Shown here piece by piece: positions 1-9,800 of a stretch of DNA of 39,425 bases. The position numbers were made by a program, and so were the translations under genes. Where the stretch lies: contig CANKQY010000016.1 in assembly GCA_947485745.1 (NCBI GenBank), forward strand, positions 1-39,425. Reading direction: 5' to 3'. Source of the DNA: Bacteroidota bacterium. GTDB lineage: Bacteria; Bacteroidota; Bacteroidia; UKL13-3. Position 1 is the stretch's first letter; the number at the start of each line of letters is the position of its first letter. The notes under the pieces are model-generated. The model was given only the letters and a program-made list of their open reading frames with translations. It searched no databases and was not told where the DNA came from.

Positions 1-1
1 A

Positions 2-781
2 TCAGTTATTTTGAATGGCGTAAACCCAATGACATGGGAAGTAAAAACATCATTTGTAGATCCATTTGCAACGGCAACAGATAACTATTGGCCAGCATCA
101 ACAGTTGTAATCACAAGAAAAGGAACAGTCAATACAAATGTATTGGGCGAGTATACTTTGTGGTATATCGCAACCGATCCATCGGGTAACAAAGATTCGG
201 TAATGCGTGTTGTAAAGGTTGTAGATACCACTAAACCAAGAGTGAACTTGAACGGAATCAATGATGTGAATTTGCCAAGATGGCAAGTATATGTAGATGC
301 ACCTGTATCCTTGGAAGACAATTACAATACAGATGCACAAATGCGACCATTCTTAGTAATAACAAATAGTTTACCTAAAAATGTAGTAGGCAAATATTTT
401 GGTAATGCACCAGGCTTATACAGTGTGAGATATAAAGTAAGAGATTTATCGGGCAATGAATCTGATGAATATGTAAGAATAATTAAGGTATTACCAGAAG
501 GCCCAGCAGGTGTTAGCGATTTAATGAATATAGACAGATTAATGAGTGTTTATCCAAATCCTAGTAATGGATTGGTGAATATGCGTTTGGCAGATATTCA
601 AGCGGAGGATGTGAAGGTAGTGGTAATGGATATTATGGGTAAAGAGTTAATGCATAAAACCATTAAGGCAAATGATCTTCAGGTTCAAGAGTTAGATTTA
701 ACCAAACAAGCAAAAGGTATTTACTTCTTAAGAGTACAAACCGGCGACCAAGTTTACAGCAAGAAATTGCAGGTGAATTAG
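2..781 (+). CDS. C-terminal part of a secreted Ig-like protein with T9SS type A sorting domain (5' truncated by window edge)
   Basis: The reading frame is open from the first bases, so the true start lies upstream of the window. About 260 residues are visible. They contain at least one and probably two beta-sandwich repeats of the HYR/DUF5011 kind; the phrases ATDPSGNKDSV and RDLSGNESDEYV are typical strand ends of these bacterial Ig-like domains. The last roughly 80 residues are a type A T9SS sorting domain: a YPNPSNG motif, a VVMDIMGKEL strand and a terminal GIYFLRV...KKLQV strand. Proteins of this type are exported through the outer membrane by the T9SS, and the sorting domain is removed by PorU. 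The function of the mature protein cannot be told from this fragment; adhesion or surface display is an inference. It ends just before a strong bidirectional terminator shared with tilS. Confidence 0.85.
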   Translation, partial: SVILNGVNPMTWEVKTSFVDPFATATDNYWPASTVVITRKGTVNTNVLGEYTLWYIATDPSGNKDSVMRVVKVVDTTKPRVNLNGINDVNLPRWQVYVDAPVSLEDNYNTDAQMRPFLVITNSLPKNVVGKYFGNAPGLYSVRYKVRDLSGNESDEYVRIIKVLPEGPAGVSDLMNIDRLMSVYPNPSNGLVNMRLADIQAEDVKVVVMDIMGKELMHKTIKANDLQVQELDLTKQAKGIYFLRVQTGDQVYSKKLQVN

Positions 782-801
782 GTGTAACATAATTGACTAA
801 T

Positions 802-836
802 AAAAAAGAGGATAATTAAACATTATCCTCTTTTTT
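802..836. terminator. Bidirectional intrinsic terminator shared by the upstream cargo gene and tilS
   Basis: A perfect 9-bp stem (808-816 with 822-830, loop 817-821) is flanked by six A on the left and eight T on the right, so it has a U-tract in both directions. It lies 21 bases after the upstream stop codon. The tilS stop codon (816-818) lies inside the hairpin. Confidence 0.85.
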
Positions 837-2147
837 TTGTTCAATTTTCAAGAATCTCTTTGTGTTATTGGTTACTTTGAAATCATTTGAAACTTGTAAT
901 GGTAATAATGCATAAATTTCATCCGAGTTATGTACAACAATTACTCTCTTTTTTTGAGGTAAACTTACTTTTTGGTTGATTAAATAATCAGATACTTTTT
1001 GAAAATTATTTAAGCCAAGAGGTTTAAACTTATCTCCAGAAACAATTGATCTGAGTTGAATAGGGAATTTGATTAAATCGAGATCTAGCCAAAAAGTATT
1101 TTCTGAAAAGCCAGTAAAATTAGAATCACTAAAATAGAACGAATGATGAAAAGCATCAAACTCAAATGGCAATGATTGGATTAGAAATGAAGAAAACGGG
1201 TTATCAGATTCGCCTATGATTAATTGTGCCCTGTTGAGGTATGCCAAATAACTGCCTATTTCAAAAGTAGCACCTGTATTTCCATTTAAATAGGATTGAA
1301 TGATTTCATTACATTGCGTGAAATTGAATCCCCAAGGCTTTAGAAGTTCAAAAAGCACCATATTTGCATGGGGTTTAATAATTAGGCTTTCTAGGGAGAT
1401 AATGGTCTCATTTTTGGTTTGAACCAATAACTCCTTTTTAAGGATTTCCATTTGAAGTTGAAAATAATAGGCAGTGCCCTCCATTATTTTACCTGAATGG
1501 ATGATGTTTTGAACAGTCGCAGGTTGAATCTGCGTCATTTTAGGCATAATTTGATGTCTGATAAAATTACGAGCGTATTTTTCTTTGTGGTTACTAGAAT
1601 CTGTTCGGTAAGGAATAAAAAATTCCGAGGCATGGTTGAGGATATCTTGCTTTAGGGCAAAAAGAAGCGGACGGACGAGGTAATTGTTTTTTGCCATAAT
1701 GCCAGAAAGACCTTTAGATCCGGCTCCCCTCATTAAATGAAATACAATGGTTTCTGCTTGGTCGTTGGCATGGTGTGCCGTTAAAATAGCATCAAAGGAG
1801 AAACTAATTCTTAATTCTTCAAACCAATTGTACCTTAATATTCTTGCAGCTTCTTGTGTTCCTATACCTGCAGATTGGGCATAGGTATTGGTTTCAAAGG
1901 TTTTAATGTGAATATTAATGGCATGTTCTTTGCAATATTGCAAGATAAATTGTGCATCGGCGGTGCTTTCCTCTTCTCTGAGTTGAAAGTTAGCATGAGC
2001 CACTTCGAAAGAATAATTAAAATGTTTTAGTAAGGAAAGCAATACCATGGAATCTATACCACCGCTTAGGGCCAACAATACCTTGTGTTCTGGTTTGAAC
2101 AAAGATTCTTTTTGAACGAAATTTTGAAATTCTTTGAAAAGATTCAT
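816..2147 (-). CDS. tilS: tRNA(Ile)-lysidine synthase
   Basis: TilS ligates lysine to cytidine 34 of the CAU-anticodon tRNA-Ile, using ATP, so that it reads AUA codons; the enzyme is cytoplasmic. The N-terminus has the PP-loop ATP-pyrophosphatase signature SGGIDS at residues 28-33, followed by the family strings AHANFQLR and LTAHHANDQAET. A middle substrate-binding region and a C-terminal domain (SIVSGDKFKPLG) follow. The length, 443 residues, is usual for the family. I chose the ATG at 2147 rather than the in-frame ATG at 2156 or TTG at 2159, because a -7 promoter box (CAAAAATA on the plus strand, 2157-2164) would put the transcript start near 2152. The gene diverges from the OstA-like gene with only 36 bases between start codons. 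Its stop codon is embedded in a terminator hairpin. Confidence 0.95.
   Translation of the reverse strand: MNLFKEFQNFVQKESLFKPEHKVLLALSGGIDSMVLLSLLKHFNYSFEVAHANFQLREEESTADAQFILQYCKEHAINIHIKTFETNTYAQSAGIGTQEAARILRYNWFEELRISFSFDAILTAHHANDQAETIVFHLMRGAGSKGLSGIMAKNNYLVRPLLFALKQDILNHASEFFIPYRTDSSNHKEKYARNFIRHQIMPKMTQIQPATVQNIIHSGKIMEGTAYYFQLQMEILKKELLVQTKNETIISLESLIIKPHANMVLFELLKPWGFNFTQCNEIIQSYLNGNTGATFEIGSYLAYLNRAQLIIGESDNPFSSFLIQSLPFEFDAFHHSFYFSDSNFTGFSENTFWLDLDLIKFPIQLRSIVSGDKFKPLGLNNFQKVSDYLINQKVSLPQKKRVIVVHNSDEIYALLPLQVSNDFKVTNNTKRFLKIEQKKEDNV
1416..1427 (-). repeat. Dispersed 12-mer TTGGTTCAAACC inside tilS
   Basis: On the coding strand it encodes LVQT. It shares four further bases (GGTTTGAACCAATAAC on the plus strand, 1416-1431) with the porU copy. 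Confidence 0.6.
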
Positions 2148-2156
2148 TTTACCCAT

Positions 2157-2174
2157 CAAAAATATTTAGTTTTG
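2157..2174. promoter_or_regulatory. Back-to-back -7 promoter boxes for tilS and the OstA-like gene
   Basis: TAGTTTTG (2167-2174) fits the Bacteroidota -7 consensus TAnnTTTG on the plus strand, and CAAAAATA (2157-2164) is the same element on the minus strand. Only two bases separate them. I could not find a TTG/TTTG -33 element at the usual distance for either, so the call rests on the -7 boxes and their position. Confidence 0.4.
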
Positions 2175-2183
2175 GCACAAATC

Positions 2184-3689
2184 ATGCTAAAAATATTAGG
2201 AAAATCATTTTTACTATTCAGTATAGTCATTTGTAGCAAATTAGTTTTGGGTCAAACCAAAAATAATGTGGAGATTTTGGGCGCCAATAACTTTGAGTAT
2301 TTAAAAGCTGGAGATAATAATGTTAGCAAATTAATTGGCAATGTGAGATTGAAACAACAAAATACTTTAATGTTTTGTGACAGTGCGCTCATTTATGAAA
2401 AAGATAATTTGGTGGAGGCCTATTCAAATGTTAGGATCAACCACAATGACAGTGTAACCATAACTGGTAATTATTTATTGTATGAAGGCAATAGTAAAAA
2501 AGCTTTGATAAAAGGTAAGGTTCAGCTAATGGATAAAAACATGACTTTAACCACCGAGCAATTGGATTACGACCTAACTAATCAATATGGGTATTATGCA
2601 ACTGGAGGTAATATTATAAGTAAGGAAAATAATTTAATTAGCATTATTGGATATTTTTATGCTAGGCGTAATGAATTCTTCTTTAAGAATAAAGTGGTTT
2701 TAACGAACCCTGAATATGTGATGACAAGCGATACCTTGCTCTATAATACCTTTAGCAAAACTTCCTACTTCTTTGGGCCTACTAAAATAAAAAGTGCCAC
2801 CGATCAAATATATTGTGAGAACGGATGGTACAATACACAGAGCGACCAATCACAATTTAGTAAAAATGCGGTGATTTTTACAGATAAGAAAATGCTTAAA
2901 GCAGATAGCTTGTATTACGACCGTAAAAATCAATTAGGTAAAGCATATAGGCGTATTCATGTATTTGATTCGGTTCAGAACATTCATTTATATGGGGCTT
3001 CTGGAGTAAGTAATGGTAAAACCAAGATTACTTTTGTTAATGGTAACAGTTATGCAGCAAAGGTGATGGATAAAAATGATACCATTTTTTTGTATGCAGA
3101 TACATTATTGGTTTCGGAACGATTTAAAAAGCAAAAGCAATTATTAAAGGCCTTCCATCAAGTAAAAATATTTAAATCTGATTTGCAAGCCATTTGTGAT
3201 AGTTTGGTTTATGATAGGGATGATTCGGTTATGCGGATGTTTCATAAGCCAATTATGTGGAGCGGACTGAATCAAATTTTTTCTGATACCATACAATTTT
3301 ATATTAACAATAATAGCATGGATTCTTTTGATTTACTCTCAGATGCCATGATCATTAGTAAGGAAAAAGGAGCCCACTACAACCAAGTTAAAGGACGCAA
3401 TATGAAAGGAACCTTAGACAGCAGCAATTTAAAAGAGGTAAAGGTATTTGGGAACGCGCAAAGTATTTTTTATGCAAAAGAAGACAGTGTGAATTACATT
3501 GGTATCAATATGATTGATTGCAGTATCATGAATTATGAATTTAGAAAAGGTAAAATGTATAAGGCTAATTATATTACTGACCCTGATGCCACGCTTTATC
3601 CACTAGATGAATTGCCCATTGAGCAACTGAGATTAAAGGGCTTTAAATGGTATGAAACCAAGCGTCCTAAACGCATTTATATTCAATAA
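2184..3689 (+). CDS. OstA/LptD-like envelope protein
   Basis: The protein has a signal peptide (about residues 1-24, MLKILGKSFLLF...LVLGQ) followed by repeated short beta-strand units such as LIGNVRLKQQNTLMFCDSAL, AYSNVRINHNDSVTITG and LIKGKVQLMDKNMTLTTEQL. These are the hallmark of the OstA-like/LptA fold, a stack of strands that cradles lipid A during LPS transport. It is therefore expected to work in the periplasm or outer membrane in LPS assembly. At 501 residues it is longer than LptA but lacks an obvious full LptD barrel, so its exact role is unclear. I chose the ATG at 2184 because the signal peptide starts there; the frame stays open to 2085, but that part overlaps tilS and its promoter. 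Confidence 0.75.
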   Translation: MLKILGKSFLLFSIVICSKLVLGQTKNNVEILGANNFEYLKAGDNNVSKLIGNVRLKQQNTLMFCDSALIYEKDNLVEAYSNVRINHNDSVTITGNYLLYEGNSKKALIKGKVQLMDKNMTLTTEQLDYDLTNQYGYYATGGNIISKENNLISIIGYFYARRNEFFFKNKVVLTNPEYVMTSDTLLYNTFSKTSYFFGPTKIKSATDQIYCENGWYNTQSDQSQFSKNAVIFTDKKMLKADSLYYDRKNQLGKAYRRIHVFDSVQNIHLYGASGVSNGKTKITFVNGNSYAAKVMDKNDTIFLYADTLLVSERFKKQKQLLKAFHQVKIFKSDLQAICDSLVYDRDDSVMRMFHKPIMWSGLNQIFSDTIQFYINNNSMDSFDLLSDAMIISKEKGAHYNQVKGRNMKGTLDSSNLKEVKVFGNAQSIFYAKEDSVNYIGINMIDCSIMNYEFRKGKMYKANYITDPDATLYPLDELPIEQLRLKGFKWYETKRPKRIYIQ

Positions 3690-3732
3690 TTGATTTTTTA
3701 AGAAATTATTTTGAATTATTGCTAAGATTAAT

Positions 3733-3763
3733 TTTGCTTTTAATTTCTTTTTAATTAAATTTG
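3733..3763 (+). promoter_or_regulatory. Promoter of the giant secreted protein gene
   Basis: TTTG (3733-3736), a 19-base spacer and TAAATTTG (3756-3763) match the Bacteroidota -33/-7 consensus exactly. The predicted transcript start is near 3769, leaving a leader of about 100 bases. A second possible -7 box, TAATTTTG, sits at 3729-3736. Confidence 0.6.
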
Positions 3764-3872
3764 GTTTTCACGATTAAAGCACATTAAACTAGGTTTTTTT
3801 AAAAAAATACTTTGTTTGATTGCTAAGATTTATTATTATTGATTTTTAAAGTTAGAAACAATTTAGAAACAC

Positions 3873-6800
3873 ATGAAATACAATTACAAATTCAATGTTT
3901 TACGCGCTCTCTTAGTATTAAGTCTATTTGGCTTACTTAGCACCTCTCAATTGAGAGCCCAAGGTTTGAACACGAATACTACTTACATTGTAAATGGGAG
4001 TAATGATTTGGTTGCGCCAGTTGACACTTTTGCCAACCTTACAGGTTCAACAATAGGCCCCGCTTATGGTGCTATTTCATACCTAAATCAATTTGGTATG
4101 AATTCAGTTCAATCAACTACTGGTCCAGTAGTGTTTTTATTAGCTGCTGGATACAATCCAGTTGAACCAAATATTATTAATATTGGTCAGGCTACTGGAG
4201 CTGGAGGATGGCCAAATATGTATTGGAATGCAAATAGTCCTATTATAATTAAGCCCGCTGTTGGCCAAAATTTTAACATTACAACAACTGCATTAATTGG
4301 TGCGAACCAATCCTTGGTAAGGTTTAATGGCGCTTGGTTTGCTGGCATAGATGGTGCTGCAACAGGTACACAAAGAAACCTAACTTTTAGCATGCCAGCT
4401 TCTGCCACGCAAGCCACATCTAGGGTTATTGATATTATGCCTACTTCAGGAAATCGTGTTCAATCTATTGGCGTTAGAAATTGTAATATAATTGGTAATT
4501 CAAATGCTTCTTTTCCAAATACTTTTGCTGGTATTTATTTTGGAGGAGTTGGAGCTGGTAGTGCAACCGCTCTTGGTCAAAATCAAAATATTGATATCAT
4601 CAATAATTATGTAATTGCTGTTCAAAATGGTATTTATTTTAGAGGATTGGCCAATCTTCAAAACCTTCAGAATAAATCTATCAATATCAATAACAATACT
4701 ATTGGTGATTATGTTAATCCAATCAATTCAGCAAACACTGCATTTATCGGAGGTTCAAACGGTACAGGTATTTATTTAAATGCTGTTGCCAATGTATCTG
4801 TATCTGGTAACACCATTATGAATACCGTGAGTACTTCTGCAAACTTTAAAGGCATTTTTCTAACCAATGAAGGTGGCGTTGCAGGTTTTTCACTTGACTC
4901 GAATATTCAAGTTACAAACAATACCATATTTAATATTAATGCAACAACCAGCGGTGGAGTTGCAGGTATTAGAATTAATTTAGGAGCACATGGGCAGCAT
5001 TTAAGATTATTGGTTGCCAATAACGCCATTTCTAAATTATCTGCTTTAAATGCGCAAGCAGTTTTAACTGGTTTTGCCTATCCAATTGGTATTTTGGTGG
5101 AAGACAATTCAACCAATGTTGGTTTAGAGGTATTTTACAATTCAGTAAATTTAACTGGATCTACTTTACCAGCAAATTCTTTCTCTGCCTGTTTTGCAAC
5201 TGGTTCTGCCACTAATGGTGGTATCATCATGATGAATAATTCATTTGCAAATAGCATGGGTAGGCCAACTTCAAATGTTACTGGCTATACAGTTTATAAC
5301 GTATTAACATTATCTACGGTATCCCCATTTAGATTTAGTAGTTTCAATAATTATTATACCACCACATTTGATGGTGGAAATGCATTTACAGCAAGATTTT
5401 TAGGCAGGGATTTGTCATCCTTAAAAGGATTTACTATGTATTCTAGGTCAGATACAACTTCCTATTCTACCATTCCTCCTTTTAAAAATGACTCAGTTTT
5501 AACTGTGAACGCTGGTGTAAACCATTGGACATTCAATAAAGCAGCTAGTTTGCCATTATTCTTTAATTTCTATCAAAGTATTTTCGACTCAATTAGGTTC
5601 AAGGTGAATACAGATATGTTTGGAACACCTAGAAATAATATGGGCAGATTTAGTTCAATAGGATGTCATTTATGGGCTGGAGATTCTGTAAATAGTCCTA
5701 CCGCTATTGCTGGACCAAGAGTATTTCCAGTTAATGGATTTACCCAAAGGCCAACTTTACTGAATTTAAACGGAAGCTTTGCAACCATTGCAGAAGCTGT
5801 TGATCATTTAAATCATTATGGTGTTGGTGGCTCAGGAGATATTGTGTTGGAATTGCAACCTGGTTATAACGGAGAGACTGCTCATATCCCAGCTTTGATT
5901 GATTATCCAAATTCAAATTTAGGCAGACCTGTAATATTCAGAACTGCGGCTAATTTTTCTACCACAGTAAGTGTTCCCAATAACGCTTCGATGAATAATC
6001 TTTCAATCCTGAGATTCATGGGAGCAAATTGGGTGAAATTTGATGGAGGTAATGATAAAGGATTAACTTTTGCTATGCCTTCAAATGCTATAAATGTAAA
6101 CACAAGGATTATTAGTTTTACACCTGTTGATACAGCTGGAAATAATATTACCATCAGAAACTGTAAGCTTATAGGTAATAGCAACACTGCTGCGCCAAAT
6201 ACCGGTATGGGTATTTATGCAGGTAATTTTAATATTTTTGGTACGCCAGCGGTTGCACTTAAACCAGGATTAAATAATATTAGTTTAATTGGTAATGAAA
6301 TTTCGTCTGTTAGAAGTGGTATTGTTTTCTTTGGAGCAACACCTTCTACAAACGCCGTATTCAGAAGTAATATTATTGGAGGTAGTATTGCTGCAGGCGG
6401 AGCCCAAAACACTACATTTATTGGTGGTGCTACCAACCAAGCAGGTATATTATTAAGGGGAATGACAGCTTCTGAATTAGATAGCAATGTGGTTAGAAAC
6501 TGCGTTAGTACAACAGCTGCTTCTAATGGCTTCATTGGAATCTTTTTAGATGAAACTGGTTCAACACCTTTTTCAGGAATCAGCGTAACGAGAAATTTCG
6601 TTTATAATTTGGTTACTTTAAATGGAACCAATTGTTTGGGAATTAGAATTAATTTATCTGCAACTGCTGGCTCAAGAGGGATTTCTTTGATCAATAATTT
6701 TGTTGGTAGAATTTTAGGAAACGGTACTGGATTAAACTTTAGTAATTTAAACCCAGCAGGTATCAGCATTGATGCTGCTGCAGTAAATTCAAATGTTGGT

Positions 6801-9800
6801 ATCGCCATTGCCCATAATACAATCAATCTTAATGGTACTGGTTTAGGAGCAAGTGGAAGTGGATCATCCGCATTATACCTGGGAGCAAATATTCAAGGTG
6901 GTGTAGAAATTGATAACAATATTTTTGGAAATAGAATTAATAGATCTGTAGGTACTGGTAATCGTTATGCTGTTTTAATTGGGCACAATGCTACACCATT
7001 CACCGCTGCAACAGTTTTGCCATTCCCTTCTAATAACAATAATTACTTTGCTACTGGAAATGGAAACAATTTTGTGGCTGGAACTACCAATGGAACCATC
7101 AACCGAGCTAATATCAATGATTGGAGAAGCTTCACTGCGCCAACAGTTCTTTTAGCAGGTATGGATGGTAGTTCATTCAATTGGGTAAATACATTTAAAA
7201 CTGATACTACACCTGATGTAAATTTATTGTACGGAGGTTTGGTACCAGGAGGTGCTAATATTGTATCTGGTATTTGTTCTGATATATATGGCAATCCTCG
7301 TTTTCAATGTAGTGGTGGTTCTACAACCAGCACTCGTTGGGTAGGTGCTGCAGAGGTAGGTTTGTCTTACCCTGCACTTCAAGGAAATGTAACTTATCCA
7401 ATTAATGGTGTGGATGCACCTCCAACACCTACTAATCCTGCAGTTGGTTCATTTAAAACAGTTCGTAATGCAGTTGATTATTTAAACTCACAAGGTGTAG
7501 ATGATCCAAGTTTCGGTGGTTTCAGAACAATTCGTTTGGAAATTGCTGCTGGTTATGTTGGTGAATCTGATACATTCATGGGACCAATTACGGTATTAGA
7601 TTACCCTCGTCAAGCGCCAACTAGACCAGTTTTGCTTACTCTTGCTAGCGGAAGAACAGATACTATTCGTATAACTTCAATTGTTAATCCACTAATTGCC
7701 GCTAATCAAAGTTTGTTCCGTTTTTCAGGATGTAAAAACTTCTCAATCGATGGAGGTACAAATAGATCATTGACATTGTTATTACCGGCTGCATTCAATA
7801 CAAACACTAATAAGGTTGTTGATTTTGTAAGTGGCGTGGCACCAATAGTGGCAACACTTCCATTTACAACTAATAATAGCGTTAGAAATTGTAATTTAAT
7901 TGGTATTTCAACAACAGCAAATGCTCTAACATTTGCGGGTGTTTATATGGGCGGATTAATTACCCCATCGAATTCAATTGTTGGTCAAAATGGAAATAAC
8001 CTTATTCAGGGTAATTTTATCGGAGGTGTTCAATATGGAGTATACTTAAGAGGTGATGGTGTTGTGGCCAATATGGATCAAGGAAACAATATCTCAGGGA
8101 ATATTATTGGAGGAGATATCGCACCAGGTGGTGCACAAAATACCAATTATTTTGGAGGTGTTGCAAATGCAGCAGGTATATTTGCTCAATCACAAAATGG
8201 ATTAATCATCTCTGGTAATACTGTAAAGAATTCAATCAGTAATAGTACCAACCCTAGAGGAATTGAGTTAGCTTCTACACCAGTTACCGCGCCAGTTCTT
8301 AGCAGTTCTGTAACAATTAATGGTAACATTATAAAAAACATCACTGCTTTAAATGCTGGTGGTGCTTATGGTATTTACCTAAACTTTGGTGCTGATGCCA
8401 ATAATGTGAATAGAAATATCATCATTTCAAATAACATGATTTCTGGAATCAGTTCATTCGGAACAGCAGCTACAGGTACTGGTTTTGGTTTAAATCCATT
8501 TGGTATCTATTTCAATGCTACAGCTAATATTGGATCAGGTAATACCTATGTTGGTGTTTCATTGTATTATAATTCGATTAATTTAGGTCAAGGAAGTTCA
8601 TTATCTGCTTTCAATGGTATTAGTGCTTGTTTGGGTATTCCTTCATTTATTCGTTCTGGAGTTGTTTCACAAAACAATATTTTCCAAAATCGTTTGGATG
8701 GGTTAGGAGCGAATACATCTAATTATGGTGTTGCAATTGGTGGATCTGTTAATCCATTCTTTTATAGTAATTATAACAACTATTTTACTTCATCATCTAC
8801 TGCAACTGTTGCAGCTAATTTAGGAAGTAATGTTAGCGTTACGCCAGTTAGGTATAACCAATGGTTTGAGATTTTATCATTTACTTTAACTGATACACTT
8901 TCAATTACCTCTGCTTCTCCATTTACCAATGATAATAATTTGTTTATTCCTAATTCAACCAGTTCAAATATTTACCAAGCAGGTATACCAGTATTTGGAA
9001 TTAATTTAGATATAAATGGAAATCCTAGAAACTCATTTCAACCTAACTTGGGAGCGCATGAATTTACTGGTACATACCAAGATAATATTGCACCAAGAAT
9101 TTTTAATTTAACTGATCCTACCGGTTGTCAGTCTGGACCAATTATTTTGAATTTTAATATTTATGACAAACAATTAATAGGTGATTCATTATACTACAAG
9201 TTAAATGGCGGAGCAGTTAATTCTGTTCAATCTAGTATTTCAGCTGGTACTGCCCGTAGATACGTTCTACCCGCACAACCAAGTGGAACATTAATTGAAT
9301 TTAGAGTTTCCGCCATTGATTACAATACACCTGCAAATGTTGGTTCATACCCAGCTAACAAGATATGGGATACTTTGAGCACAGGTTTAACTAGCTTCCC
9401 TTATACAAACGGTTTTGAAGGAGTAAATAATCCAGCATGGACTAGTCAGTCATTAACGAATGGCGCAAACTGGGAAATTGGTACTTTAGGCTCAAGTATT
9501 AATCCTTCGCAAGGTGCTAGAAGTGGAGTTAGATCAGTGATCTTCCGCTCTTCAACTATGCCTTTAGCGGGCTCATCTGCAAGATTGGTTTCGCCTTGTT
9601 TGGATTTTAGTAACTTAACTAGCCCTACCATTCGTTTTTATATTTCTCAAAATAGTGACCTTCCTGCCAAACGCGATTCTGTTCAAGTGAAAGTTTCATT
9701 CGGTGGTAATATTTGGTCAAATTCATTGAGAGCTGTTGAGCGTGTAAATAGTGATTTTGCTTTACCAGGATACAGAATGGTGGAGGTTTGTTTAGCTGCA

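Noticed and set aside
2085-2183. Longer N-terminus for the OstA-like protein
   Set aside because: The extra 33 codons overlap tilS antisense and would bury the signal peptide.
5903-7294. Several antisense frames of 70-106 codons within the giant cargo gene
   Set aside because: They are shadows of the low-complexity, stop-poor beta-helix coding sequence, and no family features are seen in them.
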